This document shows, one piece after another, positions 42,381 to 51,789 of a stretch of 55,153 bases of DNA. The stretch is from assembly GCF_027889715.1 (NCBI RefSeq), contig NZ_JAPJZH010000026.1, positions 1 to 55,153 on the forward strand, given 5' to 3'. The translations under genes were made by a program, and so were the position numbers. The DNA comes from Allohoeflea poritis (GTDB lineage Bacteria > Pseudomonadota > Alphaproteobacteria > Rhizobiales > Rhizobiaceae). Position 1 is the stretch's first letter. The number at the start of each line of letters is the position of its first letter. The notes beneath the pieces were generated by a model. It had not been told where the DNA came from and ran no database searches. It saw only the letters and a program-made list of their open reading frames with translations.

Positions 42381-44277
42381 GGAGGATGATATCCTCGGGC
42401 ATGCGCACCTGGCGCAGCTCGCCCGCGATCCGATGGAAATGCTGCGGGGCATCCGGCATGTGAAATTCGGCGAGGCTCCAATAAAGGGAATCGAGCCCGG
42501 CGGCGATGGATGCGGTCGATGCGCCGCCGAAGCGTGCGTTGCACTCGATGACATTCAATTCGCCGTCATCCGTAACGATGGCCTGAAGCACCACGGGGCC
42601 GCGCAATTGCAATGCGCCAAGGACCTGCCGGGCCTTTTCTTCGATCTCGGGATCGCGGAAAGTCGTCGTCGTCTGCGATTCACCGCCGACGACCCTGTCA
42701 CGCCGCCGCAGGATAAGGCCGCGCGGACGGTGGGCGTTGTCCATCCATGCATCAATGCTGATTTCAGGCCCGGCGACAAAGGGCTGGAAGATCGGTGCGG
42801 CCAGGCGCGCGGCATGCGAAAGTGCCTCTTCGCGGTCAAGATCAAGACCGATGCCAAGCGATCCGGCACCGAAGCGCTCCTTCACCACAAATCGCGTTGC
42901 GGCAAGAGAATCCGTATCGGTCGAGGCCGGAATGAAGGGCAGACCTGCCTCGGCGCCGAATTGCGTGAAAGCGAGCTTGTCGAGGCAGCGTTCCACGCTT
43001 TGGGGCGGCGAGACGATGATGTCGATCCCGGCCTCGGCGAAGGCGTCCCTCGCCTTTGCCCAAAACAGCAACTCACCGTCGCGCGTGGGCAGGACGGTTC
43101 CGATCTCGTGTTTGCGGCACGCTTCGATCAGCTCTCCGGGCGATACCGAATCGAGGCGCGGCATCTGCCAGAAACCGTCCGCGGCGTGCCGTGCCGGCGC
43201 GTCGGGGTCCATATCGCCGGCGATCACCCTGGCGTCGGCCGATATTCGCGCCGCCGCCTGCTTCATGGCGCGCACGAGCGGCGCCTTTCTGGAAGCGCTG
43301 GTGATCAGCACGTTTCGGTGTTTGCCCTTGGTTTCCGTCGCATGGAGCCTGGCGCGCTCATGGGCGATGATTTCCGGTATGGCGGTTTCAAGATCGTAAC
43401 CGGGCACCCAGCCGAGTGCCGTCTCGAGCTTATTGACGTCCGCTTGAGACGCTTCGAACGGGATGTCGGAATCCGCGGTTTCCGCTTTCATATCCGGGAA
43501 ATGGCCGCGCAGTATCTCGACAATGTCCGAGACCCTGCGCGCCCGGCCCGTTCCAAGATTGATGATGCCCGTCACCTGCTCGCAGGCCGCGAGCCGCAAT
43601 AGGCCTTCGGCCGAATCCTTCGCATAGATGTAGTCGAACAGCCCCTCGGGCCGGAACACGGTGATCGGTTCGCCGTGAAGCAGGGCACGGACCCAACGCG
43701 AGATGACATCGCGCGAATTGCGGCCGTATCCGCGATAGATGCGCGCCATGACGGTCGTGAACCCGTAGCGGTCGAAACCGTCCAGAAACTGCAGTTCGAT
43801 CTCATGGGCCAGCTTTGCCATGCCGGTCAGGTTGCGTGGCCGGACCGGATCGGCTTCGGCAAGCGCGACCGGCGCCGCCTGCGCCGTTTCAAACTGATAG
43901 AGGTCGGGATCGTAGATGAGATAGGACGAGGCGAAAATCACCCTTTTCAGGCTGGGCAGGTCGCGGGCGATCGTCATCAGGTGATGGCTGAGCCGAATGT
44001 TGTGCCTGAAGTTTTCACTCCAGAATTCCGCGGACTCGGTGGAACGCTCGAAGGTCGCCGCGAGATGGATGAATATATCCGGCCCGAAGGCGCCGAGTTC
44101 CTCTCGCCCCATGCCATTCAAGTCGCCTTGCCGGTATCGAACCTGCGGGGGAAACTGTGATGGTCGCGGCTTGAGGTCGCCGACCAGAACCTCGGCGCCG
44201 CGATCGACGAGCTGGGCGACCATCTCGAGGCCGATGACGCCCGCACCGCCGCTGACAAAGACTCTCCGGCCCTTCAC
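42364..44277 (-). CDS. NAD-dependent epimerase fused to ATP-grasp ligase
   Basis: The 637-aa protein has a short-chain epimerase domain (about residues 1-315), with VSGGAGVIGLEMVAQL at the start. A CarB/PylC-like ATP-grasp domain follows (about 320-637), with RFVVKERFGAGSLGIGL and LNVIECNARFGGAST. The usual Tyr-x3-Lys of epimerases reads Thr-Gly-Met-Ala-Lys (NLTGMAKL), so Tyr is missing. The GTG at 44277 overlaps the GNAT stop as GTGA. ATP-grasp enzymes form amide or ester bonds, so it may decorate the nonulosonic acid. Confidence 0.8.
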   Translation of the reverse strand: MKGRRVFVSGGAGVIGLEMVAQLVDRGAEVLVGDLKPRPSQFPPQVRYRQGDLNGMGREELGAFGPDIFIHLAATFERSTESAEFWSENFRHNIRLSHHLMTIARDLPSLKRVIFASSYLIYDPDLYQFETAQAAPVALAEADPVRPRNLTGMAKLAHEIELQFLDGFDRYGFTTVMARIYRGYGRNSRDVISRWVRALLHGEPITVFRPEGLFDYIYAKDSAEGLLRLAACEQVTGIINLGTGRARRVSDIVEILRGHFPDMKAETADSDIPFEASQADVNKLETALGWVPGYDLETAIPEIIAHERARLHATETKGKHRNVLITSASRKAPLVRAMKQAAARISADARVIAGDMDPDAPARHAADGFWQMPRLDSVSPGELIEACRKHEIGTVLPTRDGELLFWAKARDAFAEAGIDIIVSPPQSVERCLDKLAFTQFGAEAGLPFIPASTDTDSLAATRFVVKERFGAGSLGIGLDLDREEALSHAARLAAPIFQPFVAGPEISIDAWMDNAHRPRGLILRRRDRVVGGESQTTTTFRDPEIEEKARQVLGALQLRGPVVLQAIVTDDGELNVIECNARFGGASTASIAAGLDSLYWSLAEFHMPDAPQHFHRIAGELRQVRMPEDIILHDPDL

Positions 44278-44888
44278 CTTGTCTGTTCTCCCTCGTCGCC
44301 GGCGATGCATCCGTGCATTATCGAATCGACCGGCCGCCCATCCAGGTGCACATGCTGCCTCAGGCAACCTTCCCTGCAAAATCCGGCCTGTTCCAGCGTT
44401 TCCATGTGCTGCCGGCGGATCGCGTAGGTCTCGGTGTAGAGACGGTTCAGCCCGAGGTCCTCGAATGCGAGGCGTTTCATGAGCTGGAGGAAACGAGCGA
44501 ACAGGGCGGCACGGCTTTCGCTCTGGCGTTCATGCTTCGGATCGAGCAGGAAGGAAAGCTCGGCCCGCTTGTGTTCCCAGGCAATGTGGACCAGGCCTCC
44601 ATAGCCGACCGGTTGCCCCTCGCGCAGGTAAATGAGCAAAATGTTGCGCGGATTTTCTACTTGCTTGTCCGGCCAGATCGTTTGTTCAAAGTAGCTTTGT
44701 TGCGCTTCCGGTGTGATCGGTTCGGCTTGCCGCAGGACGTCCACCTGTGCATTGCGCCATTGTCGTATCGTCTCGATATGCTCCGGCTCAACCGCGCGAA
44801 CCGCGAGCGATCCGTCGCGCAACTCTGTCTGCGGCATGCAGTGATAGGCGCCCGCGCCGTTGTCTTCGGGATTGTGCTCTGGGATCAT
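44274..44888 (-). CDS. pseH: GNAT acetyltransferase, PseH-like candidate
   Basis: The 204-aa GNAT has LAVRAVEPEHIETIRQWRN near the start and a late LNRLYTETYAIRRQHMETLE region, like PseH-type N-acetyltransferases. Its place between pseF and other sugar genes supports acetylation of UDP-4-amino-4,6-dideoxy-AltNAc, step 3 of the pathway. The ATG at 44888 has AGGAAGGA upstream; an ATG at 44924 is also in frame. The symbol is by context. Confidence 0.65.
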   Translation of the reverse strand: MIPEHNPEDNGAGAYHCMPQTELRDGSLAVRAVEPEHIETIRQWRNAQVDVLRQAEPITPEAQQSYFEQTIWPDKQVENPRNILLIYLREGQPVGYGGLVHIAWEHKRAELSFLLDPKHERQSESRAALFARFLQLMKRLAFEDLGLNRLYTETYAIRRQHMETLEQAGFCREGCLRQHVHLDGRPVDSIMHGCIAGDEGEQTR

Positions 44889-44926
44889 GCCGTGATCCTT
44901 CCTGTCGACGTTCCCATGTTGCACGA

Positions 44927-45811
44927 TCAGCTCCGGGGCGAAAGAAAGGCGGTGATGTTCCGGCCAAGCCCGACATCGGCGAGAGCCGAATAGAAACGGC
45001 CGGCCGCCGCGACACCTGCGGCGCCGATGAGGCGTTCGAGCTGCAGGCGTGCGCTGTGCGCCGCCGGTCCTTTCGAACGGTCGCGAACATAGTTGGAGCC
45101 CTCATGGGCCAGAAAGAGATCAATCGGAAAATCGGCCTGCATGTCCCGGCAGTCCCACCCGGTCGCCTCGGCCGTGCGTTTCAGGCTTTCGGCCGTGAAA
45201 TAGGACATGTGATCGGGAATGGCGATCCAGAACCGGTCCGCAATGGCGCAGCTTTCAAGCAGTTCATCGTGAAAGGCGTTGCCGTCGTTCGGAACGGTCA
45301 CAACGAGCATTCCGCCCGGCTTCACCAACCGGTGCAGAAGTTCGAGAAGGTCGACCGGTTCGAGAACATGTTCGAGCACATTTGCGAGCCACACCAGATC
45401 GTGGCGTTCACCTTCCGCTATGCGGCGCTCGAGGATTGAAAACAGATCGCCATCTTCGACACGATCGGCAATGGCAGGGTTCATGGCTTCGACGCCCGCG
45501 CGGCTGAAATCGATCCCTTCGACCTGCCAGCCCAGGCTCTCGAACGCTGCGAGAACGAAGCCTTCGCCGCAGCCGACATCGAGGATACTGCCAGGCCGTT
45601 CGCGGCCCAGAAGCTCCAGCGCCCACGCGCGGCGCTGTTCGATGCGAAGCCCGATGACCTCGAGTTCCTCCGGCGGGTAGACGGTGCGATAGTTTCCCTT
45701 TTCGTTCTGGAAATAGGTGTTCCTGTAATAGGCGGCGAGTTCCGCGGCGGACGGCTTGTCCGCGACTTCCAGAAAGCCCAGTTCGTGCCGCTGGAGACGC
45801 GGATCGTTCAT
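44927..45811 (-). CDS. Class I SAM-dependent methyltransferase
   Basis: The 294-aa protein has the SAM motif SILDVGCGEGFVLAAFESLG near residues 80-99 and LVWLANVLEHVLEPVDLLE downstream. The C-terminal 100 residues are helical and not assigned. The ATG at 45811 overlaps the pseF stop by four bases (ATGA). It probably methylates the sugar or a linked group. Confidence 0.85.
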   Translation of the reverse strand: MNDPRLQRHELGFLEVADKPSAAELAAYYRNTYFQNEKGNYRTVYPPEELEVIGLRIEQRRAWALELLGRERPGSILDVGCGEGFVLAAFESLGWQVEGIDFSRAGVEAMNPAIADRVEDGDLFSILERRIAEGERHDLVWLANVLEHVLEPVDLLELLHRLVKPGGMLVVTVPNDGNAFHDELLESCAIADRFWIAIPDHMSYFTAESLKRTAEATGWDCRDMQADFPIDLFLAHEGSNYVRDRSKGPAAHSARLQLERLIGAAGVAAAGRFYSALADVGLGRNITAFLSPRS

Positions 45812-46500
45812 CCGAAGATCCTCTCGTGCTTCCACTCGGCAATCGTCCAGTCTTCCTCCGTGTCTATGTCCTGCACCTGGGTCGACGGCAGGACGACCGA
45901 CCCGGTATTCGGCCCCAACAGGACCCTTTCGCGCAAGAACACGTCCGTCTTGAACCAGTACCACTGACCGGCGTCATGAAAGGCGGGTGGCAAGTCCTGC
46001 GACCGCGTGTTCAGGTTTTCCGGAAAATTCATCCGGAGCCGCCCTTCCGGGTCGCGGTTCAGCGAGCGCCAGATGGGGTAGCTGAAGGCCGCGACCGGCA
46101 TGATGACGTCGAACCCGTCCGCGGCGAGCCGCCGCTTCCCGTCGGTAATGTCGCTTGAGCGCATGAAGGGCGCGGTGGGATAGATGCAGCAACCGAACGC
46201 GAACTCACGACCCGAGGCGCGGTAGCGATCAAGAACCTCAAGCAACACGTCGCTCGTCGTTGCTGTGTCGTCGGCCGTGCCCGCCGATCGCATGAAGGGA
46301 ACCAGAGCGCCGCAGGACCGCGCGACCGAGGCGATTTCCTCATCATCGGTGCTGACCATGACCTCATCGAATGCGCCGGATTCCAGCGCGGCTTCCACGG
46401 ACCAGGCGATGATCGGCCGGCCGCGAAAACGCCGGATGTTCTTGCGCGGGATCCGTTTGCTGCCGCCGCGCGCCGGGATGATCGCGACGCTTGCTGTCAT
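45808..46500 (-). CDS. pseF: Pseudaminic acid cytidylyltransferase (PseF)
   Basis: The 230-aa protein is a CMP-sugar synthetase: IIPARGGSKRIPRKNIRRF is the CTP loop and VMVSTDDEEIASVA follows. It activates the nonulosonic acid with CTP. The length is normal for PseF. The ATG overlaps the pseI stop as ATGA. A legionaminic-acid-type substrate cannot be excluded by eye, but the pseB/pseC neighbours favour pseudaminic acid. Confidence 0.88.
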   Translation of the reverse strand: MTASVAIIPARGGSKRIPRKNIRRFRGRPIIAWSVEAALESGAFDEVMVSTDDEEIASVARSCGALVPFMRSAGTADDTATTSDVLLEVLDRYRASGREFAFGCCIYPTAPFMRSSDITDGKRRLAADGFDVIMPVAAFSYPIWRSLNRDPEGRLRMNFPENLNTRSQDLPPAFHDAGQWYWFKTDVFLRERVLLGPNTGSVVLPSTQVQDIDTEEDWTIAEWKHERIFG

Positions 46501-47570
46501 TGCACGTCCAGTCCGCCGGCGATCATTGAAACATCGAGCGGCTCGCCGAATTCCAGATCGCGCGCCGCCTTGCGGCCGAGAACGGCATCGAGGTGCTTCG
46601 GTTTGAGACCGAGGCCCGGGCGGATCGATCGCACATTGTCGCTGGTGAAGATCTCATCCCGCGCCACCGGCTTCATGATGTACAGCGAACGCCGGTTCTT
46701 CAAGACAGAAGCCTCGGATCGGGTCGGATGATACATTGGCTGGCCCATGGCGGCTTGCGCGATGCGCGCGTTTTCGACAAGTTCGGCGAGTTCCGCCGGC
46801 TCCAGCGAGAAGGCGCTGTCGACACCGCCGTCCGACCTTGCGAGGGTAAAGTGCTTTTCGATCACCGCCGCTCCGAGCGCTATGGCGGTCGTGGCAACGG
46901 CGGTGCCGAGCGTGTGATCCGAAAGACCGGTAACGACGCCGAAGCGCTCCCGGAGATCCGGTATCGTCGCCAGATTGGCTTCCTCCGGCGGTGTCGGATA
47001 GGCCGCCGTGCAATGCAGCAGTACAATATCTTCAGCGCCGCCCGAACGTGCGGCAGCCAGCGCTTCACCGATCTCGTCAAGGCTTGCCATGCCTGTCGAG
47101 ATGATCATCGGTTTTCCGGTGCCGGCGATCTTCCGGATCAGGGGAAGGTCGATGATCTCCGGCGACGCCACCTTGTAGGCCGGCGCGTCGAGGCCTTCGA
47201 GAAAGTCGACAGCCGTCGGATCGAAGGGTGAGGAGAACACGGTGATGCCGATTTCGCGTGCCCTGGCAAATATCTCAGGGTGCCATTCCCAGGGCGTGTG
47301 TGCTTCCTCGTAGAGCTCGAACAGCCGCCGGCCGTCCCACAGGCCGCCATCGACGACGAATTCCGGTCCGTCGTGATCGATGGTAATCGTGTCCGGGCGG
47401 TAGGTCTGCAGTTTGACGGCGTCCGCGCCGGCTTCTTTCGCGGCTTCGAGGATCCGGAATGTCCGCGCCAGGTCGCCATTGTGATTGCCGGACATTTCGG
47501 CGATCACATAGGGCGGTTGATCCGGCCCGATCCGGCGGCCGGCGATCTTTATCGTTGCTGGCTGTTTCAT
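46497..47570 (-). CDS. pseI: Pseudaminic acid synthase (PseI)
   Basis: The 357-aa NeuB-family synthase condenses a 2,4-diacetamido sugar with phosphoenolpyruvate. It has a TIM barrel (about residues 20-280, with VIAEMSGNHNGDLARTF and FSSPFDPTAVDFLE) and a C-terminal SAF/antifreeze-like domain (about 295-350). GGAG lies 9 bases before the ATG. It follows pseC by 28 bases. Confidence 0.92.
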   Translation of the reverse strand: MKQPATIKIAGRRIGPDQPPYVIAEMSGNHNGDLARTFRILEAAKEAGADAVKLQTYRPDTITIDHDGPEFVVDGGLWDGRRLFELYEEAHTPWEWHPEIFARAREIGITVFSSPFDPTAVDFLEGLDAPAYKVASPEIIDLPLIRKIAGTGKPMIISTGMASLDEIGEALAAARSGGAEDIVLLHCTAAYPTPPEEANLATIPDLRERFGVVTGLSDHTLGTAVATTAIALGAAVIEKHFTLARSDGGVDSAFSLEPAELAELVENARIAQAAMGQPMYHPTRSEASVLKNRRSLYIMKPVARDEIFTSDNVRSIRPGLGLKPKHLDAVLGRKAARDLEFGEPLDVSMIAGGLDVQ

Positions 47571-47598
47571 CGATCACTCCGCATTCGCGTCACCGGCT

Positions 47599-48744
47599 TC
47601 AATTCAAGAGCCCGGCCAGGGCATCGACCACCTCATCCTGCATCGCCTCAGTCATCGCCGGAAAGAGCGGCAGGCTGATTGCCTCGGCGTAGTAGCGCTC
47701 GGCTTCCGGGAAGTCGCCGTCGGAAAAGCCGAGATCGCGATAATAAGGCTGCAGATGCACGGGGATGTAATGAAGGTTCACTCCAATTCCCGAAGCGCGC
47801 AAGCCTTCAAAGACCGCGCGATGCCGTTCGGCGGATATTCGTACGATGTAAAGATGAAATGCCGATCGGGAGGCAGTGGTGCGCCCGGGCCTGGATATCG
47901 GCATTCCACCCAGCATCCGGTCATACCGGTCCGCCAGCGCATTGCGCCGCGCGACATAGTCCTCCAACCGGGCGAGTTGCGCATGACCCAGCGCAGCCTG
48001 GATGTCCGTCATGCGGTAGTTCCAGCCGAGCTCGATCTGCTGGTAGTACCAGGGCCCGTCCGGCGCATGCGTCATAAGCTCCGGATCGCGCGTGATGCCG
48101 TGACTTCTCAGGCGCGCCATATGGGACGCCAGCTCGGCATCCTGTGTCACGGCCACGCCGCCTTCGCCCGTAGTGACGATCTTGACCGGGTGAAAGCTGA
48201 ACACGGCAATGTCGCTGTATTCGCAACTGCCGACCGGCCCGCCGCCACAGGATGCGCCGACGGCATGTGACGCGTCCTCGATGACGCGCACCCCGTAGCG
48301 GGCAGCAAGGGCGCCGATGGCGGCCATGTCGCATGAGAGCCCGGCCAGATGAACGGGGATGATGATTTTGGGAAGCCGGTCTGCGGAAGCGGCCTGTTCG
48401 AGTTTTTCCTCCAGCCGTGAGGGGCACATATTTCCGGTCGCGGGATCGATGTCGACAAAGTCGACCTGCGCTCCGCAGTAGCGGGCGCAATTGGCTGAGG
48501 CAACGAAGGTTACGGGCGATGTCCACAAAAGGTCGTCCGGCCCAAGGCCGAGGGCGACACAGGCGATATGCAGGGCGGAGGTGGCGCTGTTCACCGCGAC
48601 CGCGTGCGCCGCGTCTACCCTGGCGGCAATCGCGGATTCGAAGTGCGGCACGGCAGGTCCCTGGGTGAGGAAATCGGACCGCAGGACGTCGGCCACCGCG
48701 TCGATGTCGTCCTGCCGGATATCCTGCCTGCCATAGGGGATCAT
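47599..48744 (-). CDS. pseC: UDP-4-amino-sugar aminotransferase (PseC)
   Basis: The 381-aa DegT-type PLP enzyme has IPYGRQDIRQDDIDAVADVL at the start and the Schiff-base Lys in FSFHPVKIVTTGEGG. It aminates the 4-keto sugar made by PseB. The ATG overlaps the pseB stop (TAATG), so the two are coupled. Length and motifs are normal for PseC. Confidence 0.93.
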   Translation of the reverse strand: MIPYGRQDIRQDDIDAVADVLRSDFLTQGPAVPHFESAIAARVDAAHAVAVNSATSALHIACVALGLGPDDLLWTSPVTFVASANCARYCGAQVDFVDIDPATGNMCPSRLEEKLEQAASADRLPKIIIPVHLAGLSCDMAAIGALAARYGVRVIEDASHAVGASCGGGPVGSCEYSDIAVFSFHPVKIVTTGEGGVAVTQDAELASHMARLRSHGITRDPELMTHAPDGPWYYQQIELGWNYRMTDIQAALGHAQLARLEDYVARRNALADRYDRMLGGMPISRPGRTTASRSAFHLYIVRISAERHRAVFEGLRASGIGVNLHYIPVHLQPYYRDLGFSDGDFPEAERYYAEAISLPLFPAMTEAMQDEVVDALAGLLN

Positions 48745-49742
48745 TATATGGCACCGATCCTGTTCTGGTTCACCTCGATCCAGCTATTGAGTTCGGCGTC
48801 GCACATCCATTCGGTGTTGTTGTCGCTGGCATAGGTGAAGCCTTCGGCCACCCGGACGCCATCCTTGATCCGGTAGGGATCGGACGCCCAGTTGTTGATC
48901 ACCGGCAGGATCTTGAAATGCCCCGGATATTCGTAGGTGTAGGGCGCATCCTCGATGCCCACCATCTGCTCGTGCACCTTCTCACCCGGGCGGATGCCGA
49001 TGATTTCCTGCTCTGCGTCCGGGGCGATGACACGAGCGATGTCGGTGACCTTCATGGATGGAATCTTCTTCACATAGATCTCGCCGCCGACCATGTCCTC
49101 GAAGGCGTGCCAGACGAGCTCCACGCCCTGCTCGAGCGAGATCATGAAACGCGTCATGCGCGGATCGGTGATCGGCAGCACGCCCTTTTCGCGTACCGAC
49201 ATGAAGAACGGAATGACGGAGCCGCGCGAGCCCATCACATTGCCGTATCGCACGACGGCAAAGCGGGTGTCGTGCTCGCCCGCATAGGAGTTGCCGGCAA
49301 CGAACAGTTTATCTGATGCAAGTTTGGAGGCGCCGTAAAGGTTGATGGGGCTTGATGCCTTGTCGGTCGACAGCGCCACGACGCGCTTCACACCCTTGTC
49401 GATGCAGGCATCGATCAGGTTCATCGCGCCGTTGACATTGGTCTTGATGCATTCGAACGGATTGTATTCGGCTGTCGGGACGATCTTGGTCGCTGCCGCA
49501 TGGACAACGTAGTCGACACCGTCGAGCGCGCGATAGAGCCGGTCCTTGTCGCGCACATCGCCGATGAAGAATCTGAGGCGTTTGTCACCGTCGAATCTTT
49601 TGGCCATTTCCCACTGCTTCATCTCATCGCGGGAAAATATGACGAGACGCCGGGGATCGTATTTCTTGAGGGTCTGCGGAACGAAAGCGTGACCAAATGA
49701 GCCTGTGCCGCCGGTAACGAGAATAGAGGCGTTTGTCAGCAT
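48744..49742 (-). CDS. pseB: UDP-GlcNAc 4,6-dehydratase (inverting) PseB
   Basis: This 332-aa SDR enzyme of the pseudaminic pathway has VTGGTGSFGHAFVPQTL at the start, LSTDKASSPINLYGASKLASDKL with the Tyr-x3-Lys, and RYGNVMGSRGSVIPFF. It is the first gene of the nine-gene minus-strand operon; the promoter should lie in 49743-49984, where I see no gene and no clear -35/-10. All motifs are intact. Confidence 0.94.
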   Translation of the reverse strand: MLTNASILVTGGTGSFGHAFVPQTLKKYDPRRLVIFSRDEMKQWEMAKRFDGDKRLRFFIGDVRDKDRLYRALDGVDYVVHAAATKIVPTAEYNPFECIKTNVNGAMNLIDACIDKGVKRVVALSTDKASSPINLYGASKLASDKLFVAGNSYAGEHDTRFAVVRYGNVMGSRGSVIPFFMSVREKGVLPITDPRMTRFMISLEQGVELVWHAFEDMVGGEIYVKKIPSMKVTDIARVIAPDAEQEIIGIRPGEKVHEQMVGIEDAPYTYEYPGHFKILPVINNWASDPYRIKDGVRVAEGFTYASDNNTEWMCDAELNSWIEVNQNRIGAI

Positions 49743-49984
49743 TCTTGTCGGTCTGTCCTACATGATGTTCCGTTGTCCGGTGTGTGGGCAGAGAAGCGGT
49801 CCGGGCGAACGGAAATCGGATCCGTTTAGGCGCAACCGACAGCCGAGGGCTCGCCTTGTACGCCCGCCCGGCAACATCCGCCCATGCCGCCAGGCGTGCG
49901 GAGAATCGCATACCGGGCTGGAGCGAGCCTTGCGGATCGTGCGGTTGCCTGAAGGTTCGGCAGTCCGTCGCGTCGCGCGTGAGC

Positions 49985-50479
49985 CTATCCTTGCAATTCC
50001 TCGAGAATCCCGGCAAGCAGGTCCATGCCGGCGCCCCAGCCTTTGCCGATGCCTTCCATTGCCGCGGCGAAACAGGCGATTTCAGCGTCGCTTGCCTCAT
50101 GCGGGGTCCAGGTCAGGCGCATTTTCGTGCGGCCGCCGACATCCTCGAAGGTCACGATCGTCAGCAGGACACGCGGCCAGTCGGGCATCATCGGATTGGC
50201 AATCACGTTCCATTCGGCATCGGCAACCGAATGCAGCCAGACAAGGCGCTCAGGCGGGATCACTTCCGTGTATTCGACGCGTTCGTAGTTCGAATTGCCA
50301 CCCCACTGCATTTCATTGAGCCAAAGACCGCCCGGCCTGACATCCAGTTGATGAACAATGGTCTCGACGTTCGGGCCGTACCAGCGCGAAAGCAGCTCGG
50401 GTTCCGTCCAGGTCCGCCACACAGTCTGCCTCGGGGCGTCAAATTCGCGTTCCAGCACATAGGTCGGCAATTCACTCAT
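49985..50479 (-). CDS. SRPBCC / AHSA1-domain protein
   Basis: The 164-aa protein has the START-like pattern: LEREFDAPRQTVWRTWTEPELLSRWYGP at the N terminus (shown in two parts here), with a long C-terminal helix AEIACFAAAMEGIGKGWGAG. It is in an operon with the ArsR gene upstream, overlapping it by eight bases, a common pair. It probably binds a hydrophobic ligand; the regulator responds to the same signal or controls the pair. Confidence 0.85.
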   Translation of the reverse strand: MSELPTYVLEREFDAPRQTVWRTWTEPELLSRWYGPNVETIVHQLDVRPGGLWLNEMQWGGNSNYERVEYTEVIPPERLVWLHSVADAEWNVIANPMMPDWPRVLLTIVTFEDVGGRTKMRLTWTPHEASDAEIACFAAAMEGIGKGWGAGMDLLAGILEELQG

Positions 50480-50843
50480 CTGCGGCTCCCTTTGGTTCGG
50501 CCTGTTTCAACTCTTCCAGAAGGCCGTCCAGTTCATCGAAGCTGGATGACCAGAACCGCCTGAATTCCTCAAGCCAGCCTATGGCGGCCTGCATCGGGGC
50601 GGCGTTAAGCCGCGCGGGACGGCGCTGGCGGTCGATTTCGCGCTCGATCAATCCGGCCCGTTCGAGGACCTTGAGATGTTTGGAGATCGCCGGCTGACTT
50701 ATCTCGAACGGTTCGGCCAGCTCACCGACCGAAGCCTCTCCGGTGGCAAGGCGCGCAAGAATCGAGCGGCGGGTCGGATCTGCGAGTGCCGCGAAGACGG
50801 CATCGAGATTTTCAGGTTGCGATTCATAATCACTCAGTTTCAT
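50472..50843 (-). CDS. ArsR-family transcriptional regulator
   Basis: The 123-aa winged-helix protein has DPTRRSILARLATGEASVG and the recognition helix ISQPAISKHLKVLERAGLIE. The metal-binding Cys of classic ArsR is absent. It leads a two-gene operon with the SRPBCC gene. Bases 50844-50920 hold its promoter and no gene. Confidence 0.87.
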   Translation of the reverse strand: MKLSDYESQPENLDAVFAALADPTRRSILARLATGEASVGELAEPFEISQPAISKHLKVLERAGLIEREIDRQRRPARLNAAPMQAAIGWLEEFRRFWSSSFDELDGLLEELKQAEPKGAADE

Positions 50844-50920
50844 AACTCAATGGTTATATAAATTGTGGGCACTGTCAACCAGGCCGTTCAACGCTCTTGC
50901 AGGAGCTGTGAGTCCGGAAG

Positions 50921-51715
50921 TCAGGACAGATATTCTGAGAACCTGTCGTCGGACAGAAAAGCCCGCCGCCCCTCGGCCTTGATCCCGGCGAGCTGCGCCT
51001 CATTAAGGTAGGGGCCGACAGCCTGATCCATGGAAGGTCTGGCCTTCAAACGGCGATACCAGTCGGTGACCCGCGGGAAGCGGGATTCCCAGAGGCCTTC
51101 AAGGCCGAGGCACTCGATCCGGTATATGTATGAAAGCGGCAATGTGTCGGCGAGCGAAAAGTCATCGCCCATGAGCCACGGACCGTTTTCCAGTTCGGCC
51201 TCAATGCTGGCGCACATTTTCGAAAGCCCGCCGAAGGCCACGGGCACGTAGTCGGATGACGGGCCGTTCTCGATCAGATCGCGCAGTTTGCGCGCCCTGA
51301 TGCGGTTGGGCAGCTTGGCGTAGCGGGCTTCCAGTTCTTCGGCCGGCTTCTTGAGCAGCATCGTTCTCTGGTAGCTGGCGAAGGTCAGCGTGTTGACGTG
51401 GTCGTGATATTCGAGGGTATTGGTGCCCCACACGCGGGTCCTGGCCTGGAGATAGGGATCTTCCGGCATCAGCGGGTTGGTGTCCGAGAGCGTGTCGACA
51501 TATTCGGCGATGATGCTCGATTCGAAGATGCGGCGACCGTCATGTTCGAGTACCGGCACAACACCTTTCGGATTTATCTTCAAAAACTCCGGCGTAAGCT
51601 GTTCGCCATCGGGAAGGCTGATATGAACGCTTTCCCATTCCAGTTGTTTCTCCGCGAGCACGATGCGGGCCTTGATGGAGCATACGGAGTTTCCGTTGTG
51701 GTAGAGCTTGAGCAT
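50921..51715 (-). CDS. Glutathione S-transferase family protein
   Basis: The 264-aa GST has a thioredoxin-like N-terminal domain (MLKLYHNGNSVCSIKARIVL; GVVPVLEHDGRRIFESSII) and a C-terminal helical domain (about residues 95-240). The ATG at 51715 has AAGGAA upstream; an earlier start at 51793 would extend into the SulP gene end. A weak inverted repeat CAATGTATC / GATACGATTG lies at 51751-51776, 36 bases before the ATG. It is downstream of the SulP gene on the same strand. Confidence 0.87.
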   Translation of the reverse strand: MLKLYHNGNSVCSIKARIVLAEKQLEWESVHISLPDGEQLTPEFLKINPKGVVPVLEHDGRRIFESSIIAEYVDTLSDTNPLMPEDPYLQARTRVWGTNTLEYHDHVNTLTFASYQRTMLLKKPAEELEARYAKLPNRIRARKLRDLIENGPSSDYVPVAFGGLSKMCASIEAELENGPWLMGDDFSLADTLPLSYIYRIECLGLEGLWESRFPRVTDWYRRLKARPSMDQAVGPYLNEAQLAGIKAEGRRAFLSDDRFSEYLS

Positions 51716-51789
51716 ATGCGTTCCTTGCCACAGTGGTATCTCGACACAATCAATGTATCGACATTTGATACGATTGTACCGCTTTACGG

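Noticed and set aside
49624-50100. Minus-strand frame upstream of pseB
   Set aside because: Overlaps both pseB and the SRPBCC gene in another frame and has no domain.
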